From JAJDXW01 sp965243335 (GTDB taxonomy: Bacteria; Pseudomonadota; Gammaproteobacteria; HK1): DNA of 64,000 nt. Both the position numbers and the translations under genes were made by a program. The DNA lies in assembly GCA_965243335.1 (NCBI GenBank), contig OZ251545.1:3596001-3660000 (forward strand). Direction: 5' to 3'. Positions within the stretch are counted from its first letter, which is position 1, and each line of letters starts with the position of its first letter. The notes beneath the pieces are model-generated. The model had not been told where the DNA came from. It saw only the letters and a list, made by a program, of their open reading frames with translations, and ran no database searches. Positions 1-14,000 of the stretch are shown here, piece by piece.

Positions 1-3000
1 AAAGGCCGTCCCATTGGCGGTCGAGCCCCCCGAGCCAGTCCTCGTCGTCTCCGCCGGCGGCCGCCGTCCCCGAGGCCGAGGCGGGATCGAGCGACAGCTC
101 GCGCCCGCCCAGGGTCACCCCGGTTCGCGCCGCGGCGCCGGGGAAACGCTCCCCGACCACGCTGACCGCGTCCGACGCCAGGGTGCGACCGAACGACGCC
201 AGCAGCGCCGCGAACGCGTTCGCCCGGACATCGTCGTCGATGATCGTGCCCGTGGCCTCGGCGTGCGCGAGGGCCGATGGCGCATCTTCCCCCTGACGCC
301 CCGGACCGCCCGCGTCCGCCGCGCGCGCGAGAGCCGGCCCCGGCTGGATCGCCACCGCGTCGATCCCGAACGTTTCGCGGGGCTCCGCCCGGTCGTCGTC
401 GACGGTGCGCACCAGGATTTTCACCGAAGTCTGGCCGGCCGCGACCCGGAAGCCGCGTCCGGTCGCGTACGCGGTGGCCTCGCCCCCGTTTGCGGACGCG
501 AGGGACAGCAGACCCTGCCCGCCCACCTCGGGCGCCGTGACGTAGTCCTGGCCGGCCGTCGCCGTTCCCGGGGTCGCAACGAACCGCACCATCAGGTCCT
601 GGGGCGGCGCCGGCGACAGCTTCAGGGTGAACCGGACCTCGGCTCCCTCCTTCGATTCCGCGTCCTCCAGCGACAAGGTGAGCGGCCGGACCTCGATGGC
701 GAAGGTGAGCGACGCCGTGTCGCCGTCGGCGTCGGTGGCCGTCCAGGCGTAGATCGTGCGCTCCAGCGCCGCGGTCGGCGTGCCGCTGATCTCGTGCGAC
801 GCCTCGTCCCTGCGCACGCCGGCGGGCAGGGCCGGACTCAGCGTGTAGGTCAGCGCGCCGTTGCCGCCCGTTGCGGGCGGCAGGGCCAGAACGGGAATGG
901 CCAGGTTCCGGAGCCACATCCGGTCCGGGATCGCGGCTTCGCCGAAAGTGGGAATCAGGTCCTCCTGCACCTCGATGGTGAAGGTGAGCGACGCCGTGTC
1001 GCCGTCGGCGTCGGTGGCCGTCCAGGCGTAGGTCGTGCGCTCCAGCGCCGCGGTCGGCGTGCCGGCGACCTCGTGCGGCGCCTCGTCCCCGCGGCCCACG
1101 CCGGCGGGCAGGGCCGGACCCAGCGTGTAGGTCAGCGCGCCGTTGCCGCCGGTGGCGGACGGCAGGGCCAGAACGGAAATGGCCGTGTTCCGGATCCACG
1201 CCTGGTCCGGGACCGCGGCTTCGCCGAAGGTGGGAGTCAGGTCCTCCTGCACCTCGATGGCGAAGGTGAGCGACGCCGTGTCGCCGTCGGCATCGGTGGC
1301 CGTCCAGATGTAGGTCGTGCGCTCCAGCACCGCGGTCGGCGTGCCGGCGACCTCGTGCGGCGTTGCCTCGTCTCCGCGGCCCACGCCGGCGGGCAGGGCC
1401 GGACTCAGCGCATAGGTCAGCGCGCCGTTGCCGCCCGTGGCGGTCGGCAGGGCCAGAGCGGAAATGGCCGTGTTCCGGATCCACGTCTGGTCCGGGATCG
1501 CGGCGCCGCCGAAAGTGGGAGTCAGGTCCTCCCGCACCTCGACGGCGAAGGTGAGCGACGCGGTGTCGCCGTCGGCATCGGTGGCCGTCCAGGTGTAGGT
1601 CGTGCGCTCCAGCGCCGCGGTCGGCGTGCCGGCGACCTCGTGCGGCGTTGCCTCGTCCCGGCGCACGCCGGCGGGGAGGGTGGGACTCAGCGCATAGGTC
1701 AGCACGCCGTTGCCGCCCGTGGCGGACGGCAGGGCCAGAACGGAAATGGCGGTGTTCCGGGTCCACGTCTGGTCCGGGATCGCGGCTTCGCCGAAAGTGG
1801 GAGCCAGATCCTCCTGCCCGCGGGCAGGCAGCAGGTCGTTCACCGTGACGTCCACGGTATCGCTGGCGCTTGCGCCCTCCGCCGTCACCGTCAACCGGAA
1901 GGTGAAGGTCGTGGCCGCCGACACGTCCGGCGCGACGAACGAAGGACGGGCCGTGTTCGCTCCCGTCAACGACACGCTCGGCGCGTCTCCGATCTGCGTC
2001 CAGAGGTAGCTCAGACCGGCGGGGCCGGTGCTGCCGCCGCCGTCCAGGGTCACCGTGTCCCCTTCGGTCACGGTCTGATCCGCCCCTGCATGGGCCGCCG
2101 GCAAAACCGACCCCTGCGGGGCTCCATCGCCCTCGTCGTCGGTCAAGGTCAGCGCCGCTCCGGTGACCGTGCCGACGTCGTGGCCGTTCTGCGCCGTCCC
2201 GACCACCGTCGTCGTGCGGTCGGGCGCGTTGTCGACCGTGTCGTCCACGGCCGTGATCGTCACGCGGTCGGCGGTGTTCGAGGTCTCGCCCGCGGCGATC
2301 GTGATCGTCGCGTCCGAGCCCACCGTGTAGGCCCCCGACACCGGCTGCACGGTGACCGTCGTCGCCGCGCCCGATGCGTGCGAGAGGGTCGCGGTCACCG
2401 TCGTCGCGCCGCCGTTCTCGGAGATCGAGGCGTTAGCCACCGCCAGCGTGACCGTCGGCGCGGCTTCGTCGTCCCGGATCGTCAGGGTCACGGCGGACGG
2501 GGCGGCCACGCCGCTGTCGCCGCTCACCGTTGCCGAGACGGTCACTTCCTTGTCCGGCGCGTCCGCCGTGTCGTCCACCGCCGTCACCGTCACCGTGCCG
2601 GTGCTCGTCGTCTCCCCCGCCGCGATGGTCAGGGTCTTCGTGCTCGACAGGCTGAAGTCCGTCGCCGCCGCGTTCGTCCCCGCCGTCGCGGCCACCGTCA
2701 GGGTCACCGCCTCGGTCGAGGCCCGGTTCAGGGTCGCGGTCACCGTCGCCGAACCCGGATTCGTCCCGTCGTGCTCGTCAATCGCCGCCGGGCTCAGCGC
2801 CAGGGTCGCGGTCGGCGCCCCCTCGTCGTCCGTGAGGGTGAGGCCCGCGCCCGTCACCGTCCCCACGCCGTGGCCGTTCTGCGCCGTCCCCGTCACCGTC
2901 GTCGTGCGGTTGACCACGTTGTCGATCGCGTCGTCCACGGCGGTGATGGTCACGCTGTCGGCCGCGTTCGCCGTCTCGCCCGCCGCAATCGTGATCGTCG

Positions 3001-5036
3001 CGTCCGCGCCCACCGTGTAGGCCCCCGACACCGGCTGCACGGTGACCGTCGTCGCCGCGCTCGAGGCGTGGCTCAAGGTCGCGGTCACCGTCGTCGCGCC
3101 GCCGTTCTCGGAGATCGCGCTGTCCGCCAGCGCAAGGGCGACCGTCGGCGCGGCTTCGTCGTCCCGGATGGTCAGGGTCACGGCGGACGGGGCGGCCACC
3201 CCGCCGTCGCCGCTCACCGTTGCCGAGACCGTCACTTCCTTGTCCGGCGCGTCCGCCGTGTTGTCGACCGCGGTCACCGTCACCGTGCCGGTGCTCGTCG
3301 TCTCCCCCGCCGCGATGGTCAGGGTCTTCGTGCTCGACAGGCGGAAGTCGCCCGCCGCCGCGTTCGTCCCCGCTGTCGTCGCCACCGTCAGGGTCACCGC
3401 TTCGCTCGACGCACGGTTCAGGGTCGCGGTCACCGTCGCCGAACCCGGATTCGTCCCGTCGTGCTCGTCAATCACCGCCGGGCTCAGCGCCAGGGTCGCG
3501 GTCGGCGCCCCCTCGTCGTCCGTGAGGGTGAGGCCCGCGCCCGTCACCGTCCCCACGCCCTGGCTGTTCTGCGCCGTCCCGGTCACCGTCGTCGTGCGGT
3601 CGGGCACGTTGTCGATCGCATCGTTCACGGCCGTGATGGTCACGCTGTCGGCCGCGTTCGTCGTCTCGCCCGCAGTGATCGTGATGGTCGCGTCCGCCCC
3701 CACCGTGTAGGCCCCCGACACCGGCTGCACGGTGACCGTCGTCGCCGCGCTCGAGGCGTGGCTCAAGGTCGCGGTCACCGTCGTCGCGCCGCCGTTCTCG
3801 GAGATCGCGCTGTCCGCCAGCGCAAGGGCGACCGTCGGCGCGGCTTCGTCGTCCCGGATGGTCAGGGTCACGGCGGACGGGGCGGCCACCCCGCTGTCGC
3901 CGCTCACCGTTGCCGAGACGGTCACTTCCTTGTCCGGCGCGTCCGCCGTGTTGTCGACCGCGGTCACCGTCACCGTGCCGGTGCTCGTCGTCTCCCCCGC
4001 CGCGATGGTCAGGGTCTTCGTGCTCGACAGGCGGAAGTCGCCCGCCGCCGCGTTCGTCCCCGCTGTCGTCGCCACCGTCAGGGTCACCGCTTCGCTCGAC
4101 GCACGGTTCAGGGTCGCGGTCACCGTCGCCGAACCCGGGTTCGTCCCGTCGTGTTCGTCAATCGCCGCCGGGCTCAGCGCCAGGGTCGCGGTCGGCGCCC
4201 CCTCGTCGTCCGTGAGGGTGAGGCCCGCGCCCGTCACCGTCCCCACGCCCTGGCTGTTCTGCGCCGTCCCGGTCACCGTCGTCGTGCGGTTGACCACGTT
4301 GTCGATCGCGTCGTTCACCGCCGTGACCGTCGCCGTGTCCGAAGCGTTCGAGGTCTCGCCAGCGGCGATCGTGATCGTCGCGTCCGCGCCCACCGTGTAG
4401 GCCCCCGACACCGGCTGCACCGTCACCGTCGTCGCCGCGCTCGACGCATGGCTCAAGGTCGCGGTCACCGTCGTCGTGCCGCCGTTCTCGGAGATCGCGC
4501 CGTCCGCCACCGCCAGGGTCACCGTGGGCGGCGCTTCGTCGTCCTCGATCGTCAGGGTCACGCTCGCCGGGGCGGCCACGCCGCTGTTCCCGCTCACCGT
4601 TGCCGAGACGGTCACTTCCTTGTCCGGCCCGTCCGCCGTGTTGTCCACCGCCGTCACCGTCACCGTGCCGGTGCTGCTGGTGTCCCCCGCCGCGATGGTG
4701 AGCGTCTTCGCGCTCGACAGGCGGAAGTCGCCCGACGTCGCGTTCGTCCCCGCCGTCGCGGCCACCGTCAGGGTCACCGCCTCGGTCGACGCGTGGTTCA
4801 GGGTCGCGGTCACCGTGCTCGCGTTGCCCGCGCCGCTCTCGTCGATGGTGTCCGGCTTCAAGGCATCGGGTTCGGACAGCGCCAGGGTCACCGCCGGCGT
4901 GGCTTCGTCGTCGGTCAAGGTCAGCGCCGCACCGGTCACCGCCACCGTCGCCGACTCCGCGGCGGCTTGGGCGTTGGCCGCCGTCCCCGTCACCGTCGTC
5001 GTGCGGTTGACCACGTTGTCGATCGCGTCGTTCACG
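1..5036 (-). CDS. Frame-shifted continuation of the giant surface protein, partial at the window edge
   Basis: After the one-base deletion near 5036 the minus-strand reading continues uninterrupted in the next frame to position 1. In order it holds more Calx-beta-like modules (about 5036-2150), a PKD-like module (about 2110-1840, with AGADQTVTEGDTVTLDGGGS), four tryptophan-marked modules (TFGEAAIPDQTW type, about 1830-700), a last Calx-beta module (about 690-260) and a linker containing FAALLASFGRTLASDAVSVV and SLDPASASG. In known autotransporters such a linker sits just before the outer-membrane barrel, so the barrel is expected beyond the window. No start codon or ribosome site is expected here; this is the 3' part of the same gene. 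If the deletion is real, the product upstream would be secreted without an anchor. Confidence 0.8.
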
Positions 5037-8000
5037 GCGTGATCGTCGCCGTGTCCGAAGCGTTCGAGGTCTCGCCAGCCGCGATCGTGATCGTCGCGTC
5101 CGCCCCCACCGTGTAGGCGCCCGACGCCGGCTGCACGGTGACTGTCGTCGCCGCGCTCGACGCATGGCTCAAGGTCGCGGTCACCGTCGTCGTGCCGCCG
5201 TTCTCGGAGATCGCGCTGTCCGCCAGCGCCAGCGCAACCGTCGGCGCGGCTTCGTCGTCTTCGATGGTCAGGGTCACGGCGGACGGGGCGGCCACACCGC
5301 TGTTCCCGCTCACCACCGCCGACACCGTCACTTCCTTGTCCGGCCCGTCCGCCGTGTTGTCGACCGCGGTCACCGTCACCGTGCCGGTGCTGCTGGTCGT
5401 CCCCGCCGCGATGGTCAGGGTCTTCGCGCTCGACAGGCGGAAGTCGCCCGACGCCGCGTTCGTCCCCGCTGTCGTCGCGATGGTGAGCGTCACCGCCTCG
5501 CTCGACGCCCGGTCCAGGGTCGCCGTCACTGTGCTCGCGTTGCCCGCGCCGCTCTCGTCGATGGTGTCCGGCTTCAACGCATCGGGTTCGGACAGCGCCA
5601 AGGTCACCGCCGGCGTGGCTTCGTCGTCGGTCAAGGTCAGCGCCGCGCCCGTCACCGCCACCGTCGCCGACTCCGCGGCAGCCTGGGCGTTGGCCGCCGT
5701 GCCCGTCACCGTGACAGCCCGATCGCCCACGTTGTCGATGGCGTCGTTCACCGCCGTGACCGTCACGCTGTCCGCCGCGTTCGCCGTCTCGCCCGCCGCA
5801 ATCGTGATGGTCGTGTCCGCCCCCACCGTGTAGGCGCCCGACGCCGGCTGCACCGTCACCGTCGTCGCCGCGCTCGACGCATGGCTCAAGGTCGCGGTCA
5901 CCGTCGTCGTGCCGCCGTTCTCGGAGATCGCGCTGTCCGCAACCGCCAGCGCGACCGTCGGCGCGGCGTCGTCATCCTCGATCGTTCCGGTTCCCGTCGC
6001 GGCGCTCGCCGGGACCCGCGCGTTCACCGGCTGGCTCAGCGCCACCTTCACCGTCTCATCCGGCTCGTCCGTCCCGTCACCCCTCACCGTCACCGAAACG
6101 GTCGCGCTCGTCTCCCCCGCGGCAAACGTCACCGTCCCCGACGACAACGCCGTGTAGTCCGTCCCCGCCGTCGCCGTGCCCGTGCCCGCGTCCGAGTAGG
6201 ACGCCGATACCGTGCTCGTGCTCGCCTTGCTCAACGTCACCGTCCACGTCAGGGCCGACGTCGAACCCGACGCCCCTTCCGTCACCCGCGGCGACGACAG
6301 CGACAGCGCCGGCAGGTCGCCCGTGTTCACGACGATCCCCGGCGGGTTGACCAAGCGGGGCGGGTCGCCCGGGCGAATCACCGCCGCGAGGAAGCGCACC
6401 GACGCCTCGTCCCCGTCCTCGTCCTCCGCCGTCCAGGTGTACTCCACCTGGTTCGTCGGATCGTCCGGGGTCACGCCCGTCACGAAGAACCCGTTCCGCG
6501 ACAGCCACGAAGGCAACGCCGGCGACAACGTGTAGGTCAGCGTCCCATCTCCCCCCGTCGCCCGCGGCAGCACCAGGCGCGGGATCACGGTGGCGGTCGG
6601 CCACAGCCGGCTGGCGACCTGCGCGTCGCCGAACGTCGGCTTCAGGTCCACGTCGTCGTCCTCGATCGTCAGGGTCACCGCGTCCGGGTTGCCAGCCACC
6701 CCCTGGCTGTTGGCCGCCGTCGCCGACACCCTCACCGTCTTGTCGTGGTCCGCGTCCTCGTCGTCGTCCACCGCCGCGATCGTCACCGTGCCGGTGCTCG
6801 TCGTCTCTCCCGCCGCGATGCTCAGCGTCGTCCCCGTCTGCTTGAAGTCCGCCGCCGCCGTGTGATCCCCGGCCGCCGCCGACACCGTGAGCGTCGTCGC
6901 CGCAACCGACGCATGGCTCAAGGTCGCGGTCACCGTCGTCGTGCCGCCGTTCTCGGAGATCGCGCCGTCCGCCACCGCCAGCGTGACCGTCGGCGCGGCT
7001 TCGTCGTCCTCGATCGTCAAGGCCACGTTCGCCGGGTCCGCCACCCCGCTGTCCCCGCTCACCGTCGCCGAGACGGTCACCGACTTGTCCGGCGCGTCCA
7101 CCGTGTTGTCCACCGCCGTCACCGTCACCGTGCCGGTGCTGCTGGTGTCCCCCGCCGCGATGGTGAGCGTCTTCGCGCTCGAAAGGCGGAAGTCGCCCGA
7201 CGCTGCGTTCGTCCCCGCTGCCGCCGCCACCGTCAGGGTCACCGCCTCGCTCGACACCCGGTCCAACGTCGCCGTCACCGTGCTCGACCCGGGGTTGGTC
7301 CCGTCCGATTCGTCGATCGTCGCTGGGCTCAGCGCCAGGGTCACCGCCGGCGTGGCTTCGTCGTCGGTCAAGGTCAGCGCCGCCCCGCTCACCGCCACCG
7401 TCGCCGACTCCGCGGCAGCCTGCGCGTTGGCCGCCGTGCCCGTCACCGTCGTCGTGCGGTTGACCACGTTGTCGATCGCGTCGTTCACGGCGGTGATGGT
7501 CACGCTGTCGGTCGCGTTCGACGTCTCGCCCGCCGCGATCGTGATGGTCGCGTCCGCCCCCACCGTGTAGGTCCCCGGCGTCGGCTGCACGGTGACCGTC
7601 GTCGCCGCGCTCGACGCATGGCTCAAGGTCGCCGTTACCGTCGTCGTGCCGCCGTTCTCGGCGATAGACGAATCCGCCACCGCCAGAGCAACCGTCGGCG
7701 TCGCCTCGTCGTCTTCGATCGTCAGGGTCACGCTCGCCGGGGCGGCAACCCCGCTGTTCCCGCTCACCGTTGCCGAGACCGTTACTTCCTTGTCCGGCGC
7801 GTCCACCGTGTTGTCCACCGCGGTCACCGTCACCGTGCCGGTGCTCGTCGTCTCCCCCGCCGCGATGGTCAGGGTCTTCGCGCTCGACAGGCTGAAGTCG
7901 CCCGACGCCGCGTTCGTCCCCGCCGTCGCCGCCACCGTCAGGGTCACCGCCTCGCTCGACACCCGGTCCAACGTCGCCGTCACCGTGCTCGCGTTGCCCG

Positions 8001-11000
8001 CGCCGCTCTCGTCGATGGTGTCCGGCTTCAACGCATCGGGTTCGGACAGCGCCAGGGTCACCGCCGGCGTGGCTTCGTCGTCGGTCAAGGTCAGCGCCGC
8101 GCCGCTCACCGCCACCGTCGCCGACTCCGCGGCAGCCTGCGCGTTGGCCGCCGTCCCCGTCACCGTGACGGCCCGATCGCCCACGTTGTCGATCGCGTCG
8201 TTCACCGCCGTGATCGTCGCCGTGTCCGTAGCGTTCGAGGTGTCGCCTGCCGCAATGGTAATCGTCGTGTCCGACCCCACCGTGTAGGCCCCCGACACCG
8301 GCTGCACGGTGACCGTCGTCGCCGCGCTCGACGCATGGCTCAAGGTCGCGGTCACCGTCGTCGTGCCGCCGTTCTCGGAGATCGCGCTGTCCGCAACCGC
8401 CAGCGCGACCGTCGGCGCGGCGTCGTCATCCTCGATCGTTCCGGTTCCCGTCGCGGCGCTCGCCGGGACCCGCGCGTTCACCGGCTGGCTCAGCGCCACC
8501 TTCACCGTCTCATCCGGCTCGTCCGTCCCGTCACCCCTCACCGTCACCGAAACGGTCGCGCTCGTCTCCCCCGCGGCAAACGTCACCGTCCCCGACGACA
8601 ACGCCGTGTAGTCCGCCCCCGCCGTCGCCGTGCCCGTGCCCGCGTCCGAGTAGGACGCCGACACCGTGCTCGTGCTCGCCTTGCTCAACGTCACCGTCCA
8701 CGTCAGGGCCGACGTCGAACCCGACGCCCCTTCCGTCACCCGCGGCGACGACAGCGACAGCGCCGGCAGGTCACCCGTGTTCACGACGATCCCCGGCGGG
8801 TTGACCAAACGGGGCGGGTCGCCCGGGCGAATGACCGCCGCGAGGAAGCGCACCGACGCCTCGTCCCCGTCCTCGTCCTCCGCCGTCCAGGTGTATTCCA
8901 CCTGGTTCGTCGGATCGTCCGGGGTCACGCCCGTCACGAAGAACCCGTTCCGCGACAGCCACGAAGGCAACGCCGGCGACAACGTGTAGGTCAGCGTCCC
9001 ATCTCCCCCCGTCGCCCGCGGCAGCACCAGGCGTGGGATCACGGTGGCGGTCGGCCACAGCCGGCTGGCGACCTGCGCGTCGCCGAACGTCGGCTTCAGG
9101 TCCACGTCGTCGTCCTCGATCGTCAGTGTCACCGCGTCCGGGTCGCCAGCCACCCCCTGGCTGTTGGCCGCCGTCGCCGACACCCTCACCGTCTTGTCGT
9201 GGTCCGCGTCCTCGTCGTCGTCCACCGCCGCGATCGTCACCGTGCCGGTGCTCGTCGTCTCTCCCGCCGCGATGCTCAGCGTCGTCCCCGTCTGCTTGAA
9301 GTCCGCCGCCGCCGTGTGATCCCCGGCCGCCGCCGACACCGTGAGCGTCGTCGCCGCAACCGACGCATGGCTCAAGGCCGCGGTCACCGTCGTCGCGCCG
9401 CCGTTCTCGGAGATCGCGCCGTCCGCCACCGCCAGCGTGACCGTCGGCGCGGCTTCGTCGTCCTCGATCGTCAAGGCCACGTTCGCCGGGTCCGCCACCC
9501 CGCTGTCCCCGCTCACCGTCGCCGAGACGGTCACCGACTTGTCCGGCGCGTCCACCGTGTTGTCCACCGCCGTCACCGTCACCGTGCCGGTGCTGCTGGT
9601 GTCCCCCGCCGCGATGGTGAGCGTCTTCGCGCTCGAAAGGCTGAAGTCGCCCGACGCCGCGTTCGTCCCCGCCGTCGCGGCCACCGTCAGGGTCACCGAT
9701 TCGCTCGACGCATGGTCCAACGTCGCCGTCACCGTCGCCGACCCAGGATTCGTCCCGTCGTGCTCGTCGATCGCCGCCGAGCTCAGCGCCAACGTAACCG
9801 TCGGCGTCTCCTCGTCGTCGGTCAGCGTCAGGGCCGCTCCGGTCACCATCCCCACGTCGTGGCTGTTCTGCGCCGTTCCGGTCACCGTCGTCGAGCGGTT
9901 CACCACGTTGTCGATGGCGTCGTTCACCGCCGTGATCGTCACGCTGTCCGCAGTGTTTTCCGTGGCGCCGGCCGCAATCGTGATCGTCGCGTCCTGGCCC
10001 ACCGTGTAGGCGCCCGACGCCGGCTGCACCGTCACCGTCGTCGCCGCGCTCGACGCGTGGCTCAAGGTCGCGGTCACCGTCGTCGTGCCGCCGCTCTCGG
10101 AAATCGCGCTGTCCGCCACCGCCAGCGCGACCGTGGGGGCCGCCTCGTCGTCCCGGATCGTCAGCGTCACGGCCGTCGGGTCCGCCACGCCGCTGTCGCC
10201 GCTCACCGTCGCCGAGACCGTCACTTCCTTGTCCGGCGCGTCCACCGTGTTGTCCACCGCCGTCACCGTCACCGTGCCGGTGCTCGTCGTCTCCCCCGCC
10301 GCGATGGTCAGCGTGGTGTCGGCACTCAGCGCGAAGTCGCCCGCCGCCGCGTTCGTTCCCGCCGTCGCCGCTACCGTCAAGGTGACCGCCGCGCTCGACG
10401 CACGGTTCAACTTCGCCGTCACCGTCGCCGATCCGGGGTTGGTCCCGTCGTGCTCGTCGATCGTCGCCGGACCCAGCGCCAGGGTCGCGGTCGGCGCTCC
10501 CTCGTCGTCCGTGAGGGTGAGGCTGGCTCCGGTCACCGTCCCCACGTCGTAGCTGTTCTGCGCCGTCCCGCTCACCGTCGCCGTCCGGTTCACCACGTTG
10601 TCGATCGCGTCGTCCACCGCCGTGATCGTCACGCTGTCCGCCGCGTTCGCCGTCTCGCCCGCCGCGATGGTGATGGTCGCGTCCGACGAATCCACGGTGT
10701 AGGCGCCGGCCACCGCCGACACGGTGATCGTGGTGTCCGCGCTCGACGCATGGCTCAAGGTCGCGGTCACCGTGGTCGTGCCGCCGTTCTCGTCGATGGC
10801 GCTGTCCGCCAGCGCCAGGGCGACCGTCGGCGCGGCTTCGTCGTCCTCGATCGTCAGGGTCACGTTCGCCGGGTCCGCCACCCCGCTGTCCCCGCTCACC
10901 GTCGCCGAAACGGTCACCGACTTGTCCGGCGTGTCCGCCGTGTTGTCCACCGCGGTCACCGTCACCGTGCCGGTGCTGCTCGTGTCCCCCGCCGCGATCG

Positions 11001-14000
11001 TGAGCGTCTTCGCGCTCGACAGGCGGAAGTCCCCCGACGCCGCGTTCGTTCCTGCGGCAGCGGCTACCGTCAAGGTCACCGCCTCGCTTGATGCACGGTT
11101 CAACGTCGCCGTCACCGTGCTCGCACCCGGATTCGTCCCGTCGTGCTCGTCGATCGTCGCGGGATTCAACGCCAAGGTCGCGGTCGGGGTCGTTTCGTCG
11201 TCCGTCAGCGTCAGCGCGGCGCCCGTCACCGCGCCCACGCCCTGGCTGTTCTGCGCCGTCCCGACCACCATCACCGCGCGGTCGCCCACGTTGTCGATCG
11301 CGTCGTTCACCGCCGTGATCGCCGCCGTGTCCGTAGCGTTCGAGGTGTCGCCTGCCGCGATGGTGATCGTCGCGTCCGGCCCCACCGTGTAGGCGCCCGC
11401 CGCCGGCTGCACGGTGATCGTGGTCGCCGCGCTCGACGCGTGGCTCAAGGTCGCGGTCACCGTCGTCGCGCCGCCGTTCTCGGAGATCGAGGCGTCCGCC
11501 ACCGCCAACGTCACCGTCGGCGCCGCGTCGTCGTCCTCGATCGTTCCCGTCCCCGTGCCCCCGCTCACCGGGACGTTGGCGTTCACCGGCAGGCTCAGCG
11601 AGACCTGCACCGTCTCGTTCGGCTCGTCCACCCCGTCACCGGTCACCGTCACCGTCACCGTCTTGCTCGTGTCACCGGGCGCGAACGTCAGCGTCCCCGA
11701 ACCGAGCGCCGCGTAGTCAGTCCCCGACGCCGCCGTCCCCGTACCCGCGTCCGCGTACTTCACCGTCACCTGCTCGGTGCTCGCCGCGCTCAGCGTCACC
11801 TCGTAGTCGAGCGACGCCGTCGCGCCCGCTGCGCCCTCGGTCACGCGCGGCGACGAGATCGTCAGTGACGGCAGCCCTCCCTCCGAGTCCGCCGTGGTGC
11901 CCGAGACGGCAATCCCGAACGTCAACTCCGCCACGTCCCCGTCGGAGTCCCGCGCCGTCCACGTGTAGTCCCTGCCCGCCACCGGAAGGGCCGGCGTGGT
12001 CCCCGTCACCGCAAACCCGTTCCGCGTCAGCCACGACGGCAGCGCCGGCGTCATCGTGTAGGTCAACGCCCCGTCCCCACCCGTCGCCTCCGGCAGGTCG
12101 AGCCGCGCGATCTCCGTCTCTACCGGCCATTCCTGGTCCCCAAGCACCGTCCCGAAGCTCGGCAGCTTGTTCACGTCGTCGTCGGTGAGGGTGAGGCTGG
12201 CCTCGGTCACCGTCCCCACCCCCTGGCTGTTCCGCGCCGTCCCGGTCACCGTCACCGTCTTGTCGTGGGCCGCGTCCTCGTCGTCGTCCACCGCCGCGAT
12301 CGTCACCGTGCCGGTGCTGCTCGTGTCTCCGGCGGCGATGCTGAGCGCCGTCCCCGTCTGTTTGAAGTCCGCCGCCACCGTGTGCGCCCCGGCCGCCGCC
12401 GAAACGGTGATCGTGGTCGCCGCGCTCGACGGATGGCTCAAGGTCGCGGTCACCGTCGTCGCGCCGCCGTTCTCGGAAATCGGGTTGTGCGCCACCGCCA
12501 GCGTCACCGTCGGCGCCGCTTCGTCGTCCTCAATCGTCAGCGTCACGCTCGACGGGTCAGCCACGCCGCTGTCGCCGCTCGCCGTTGCCGACACGGTCAC
12601 CTGCTTGTGCGGCGCGTCCACGGTGTTGTCCACCGCGCTCACCGTCACCGTGCCGGTGCTGCTCGTCTCCCCCGCCGCGATGGTCAGCGTCTTCGCGCTC
12701 GACAGACTGAAGTCGCCCGACGCCGCGTTCGTCCCCGCGGCCGCCGCCACCGTCAGGGTCACCGCCTCGCTCGATGCACGGTCCAGGGTCGCCGTCACCG
12801 TGCTCGCGTTGCCCGCGCCGCTCTCGGCGATGGTGTCCGGCTTCAAGGCATCGGGTTCGGAGAGCGCCAGGGTCACCGTCGGCGTGGCTTCGTCGTCGGT
12901 CAAGGTGAGCGCCGCGCCGCTCACCGCCACCGTCGCCGACTCCGCGGCGGCCTGCGCGTTGGCCGCCGTTCCGACCACCGTCGTCGAGCGGTTGACCACG
13001 TTGTCGATCGCGTCGTCTACCGCCGTGATCGTCACGCTGCCCGCCGCGTTCGACGTTTCACCCGCCGCTATCGTGATCGCCGCGTCCGCGCCCACCGTGT
13101 AGGCCCCCGACACCGCCGTCACAGTGATCGTGGTCGCCGCGCTCGACGCATGGTTCAAGGTCGCCGTTACCGTGGTCGTGCCGCTGTTCTCCGAGATCGA
13201 GCTGTCCGCGACCGCCAGAGTGACCGTTGGCGCTGCTTCGTCGTCCTCGATGGTCAGGGTCACGGCGGACGGGACGGCCACGCCGCTGTTCCCGCTCACC
13301 ACCGCCGAGACCGTCACTTCCTTGTCTGGCGCGTCCACCGTGTTGTCGACCGCCGTCACCGTCACCGTGCCGGTGCTCGTCGTCTCTCCCGCCGCGATGG
13401 TCAGCGTCTTCGCGCTCGACAGGCTGAAGTCACCCGACGCCGCGTTCGTCCCCGCCGTCGCCGCGATAGTGAGCGTCACCGCCTCGCTCGACGCCCGGTT
13501 CAACGTCGCCGTCACCGTGCTCGACCCGGGATTCGTCCCGTCGTGCTCGTCGATGGTGTCCGGCTTCGACGTATCGGGTTCGGACAGCGCCAGGGTCACC
13601 GCCGGCGTGTCTTCGTCGTCCGTCAAGGTCAGCGCCGCGCCGGTCACCGCCACCGTCTGCGACTCAGCGGCGGCCTGAGCGTTGGCCGCCGTTCCGACCA
13701 CCGTCGTCGAGCGGTTGACCACGTTGTCGATCGCGTCGTCCACGGCCGTGACCGTCACGCTGTCGGTCGCGTTCGTCGTCTCGCCCGCAGAGATCGTGAT
13801 GGTTGCGTCCTGGCCCACCGTGTAGGCCCCCGACACCGGCTGCACGGTGACCGTCGTTGCCGCGCTCGACGCATGGCTCAGCGTCGCCGTCACCGTCGTC
13901 GTGCCGCCGTTCTCGGAGATCGAGGCGTCCGCTACCGCCAACGCGACCGTCGGCTCGGCTTCGTCATCCTCGATCGTCAGGGTCACGTTCGCCGGCGCCG

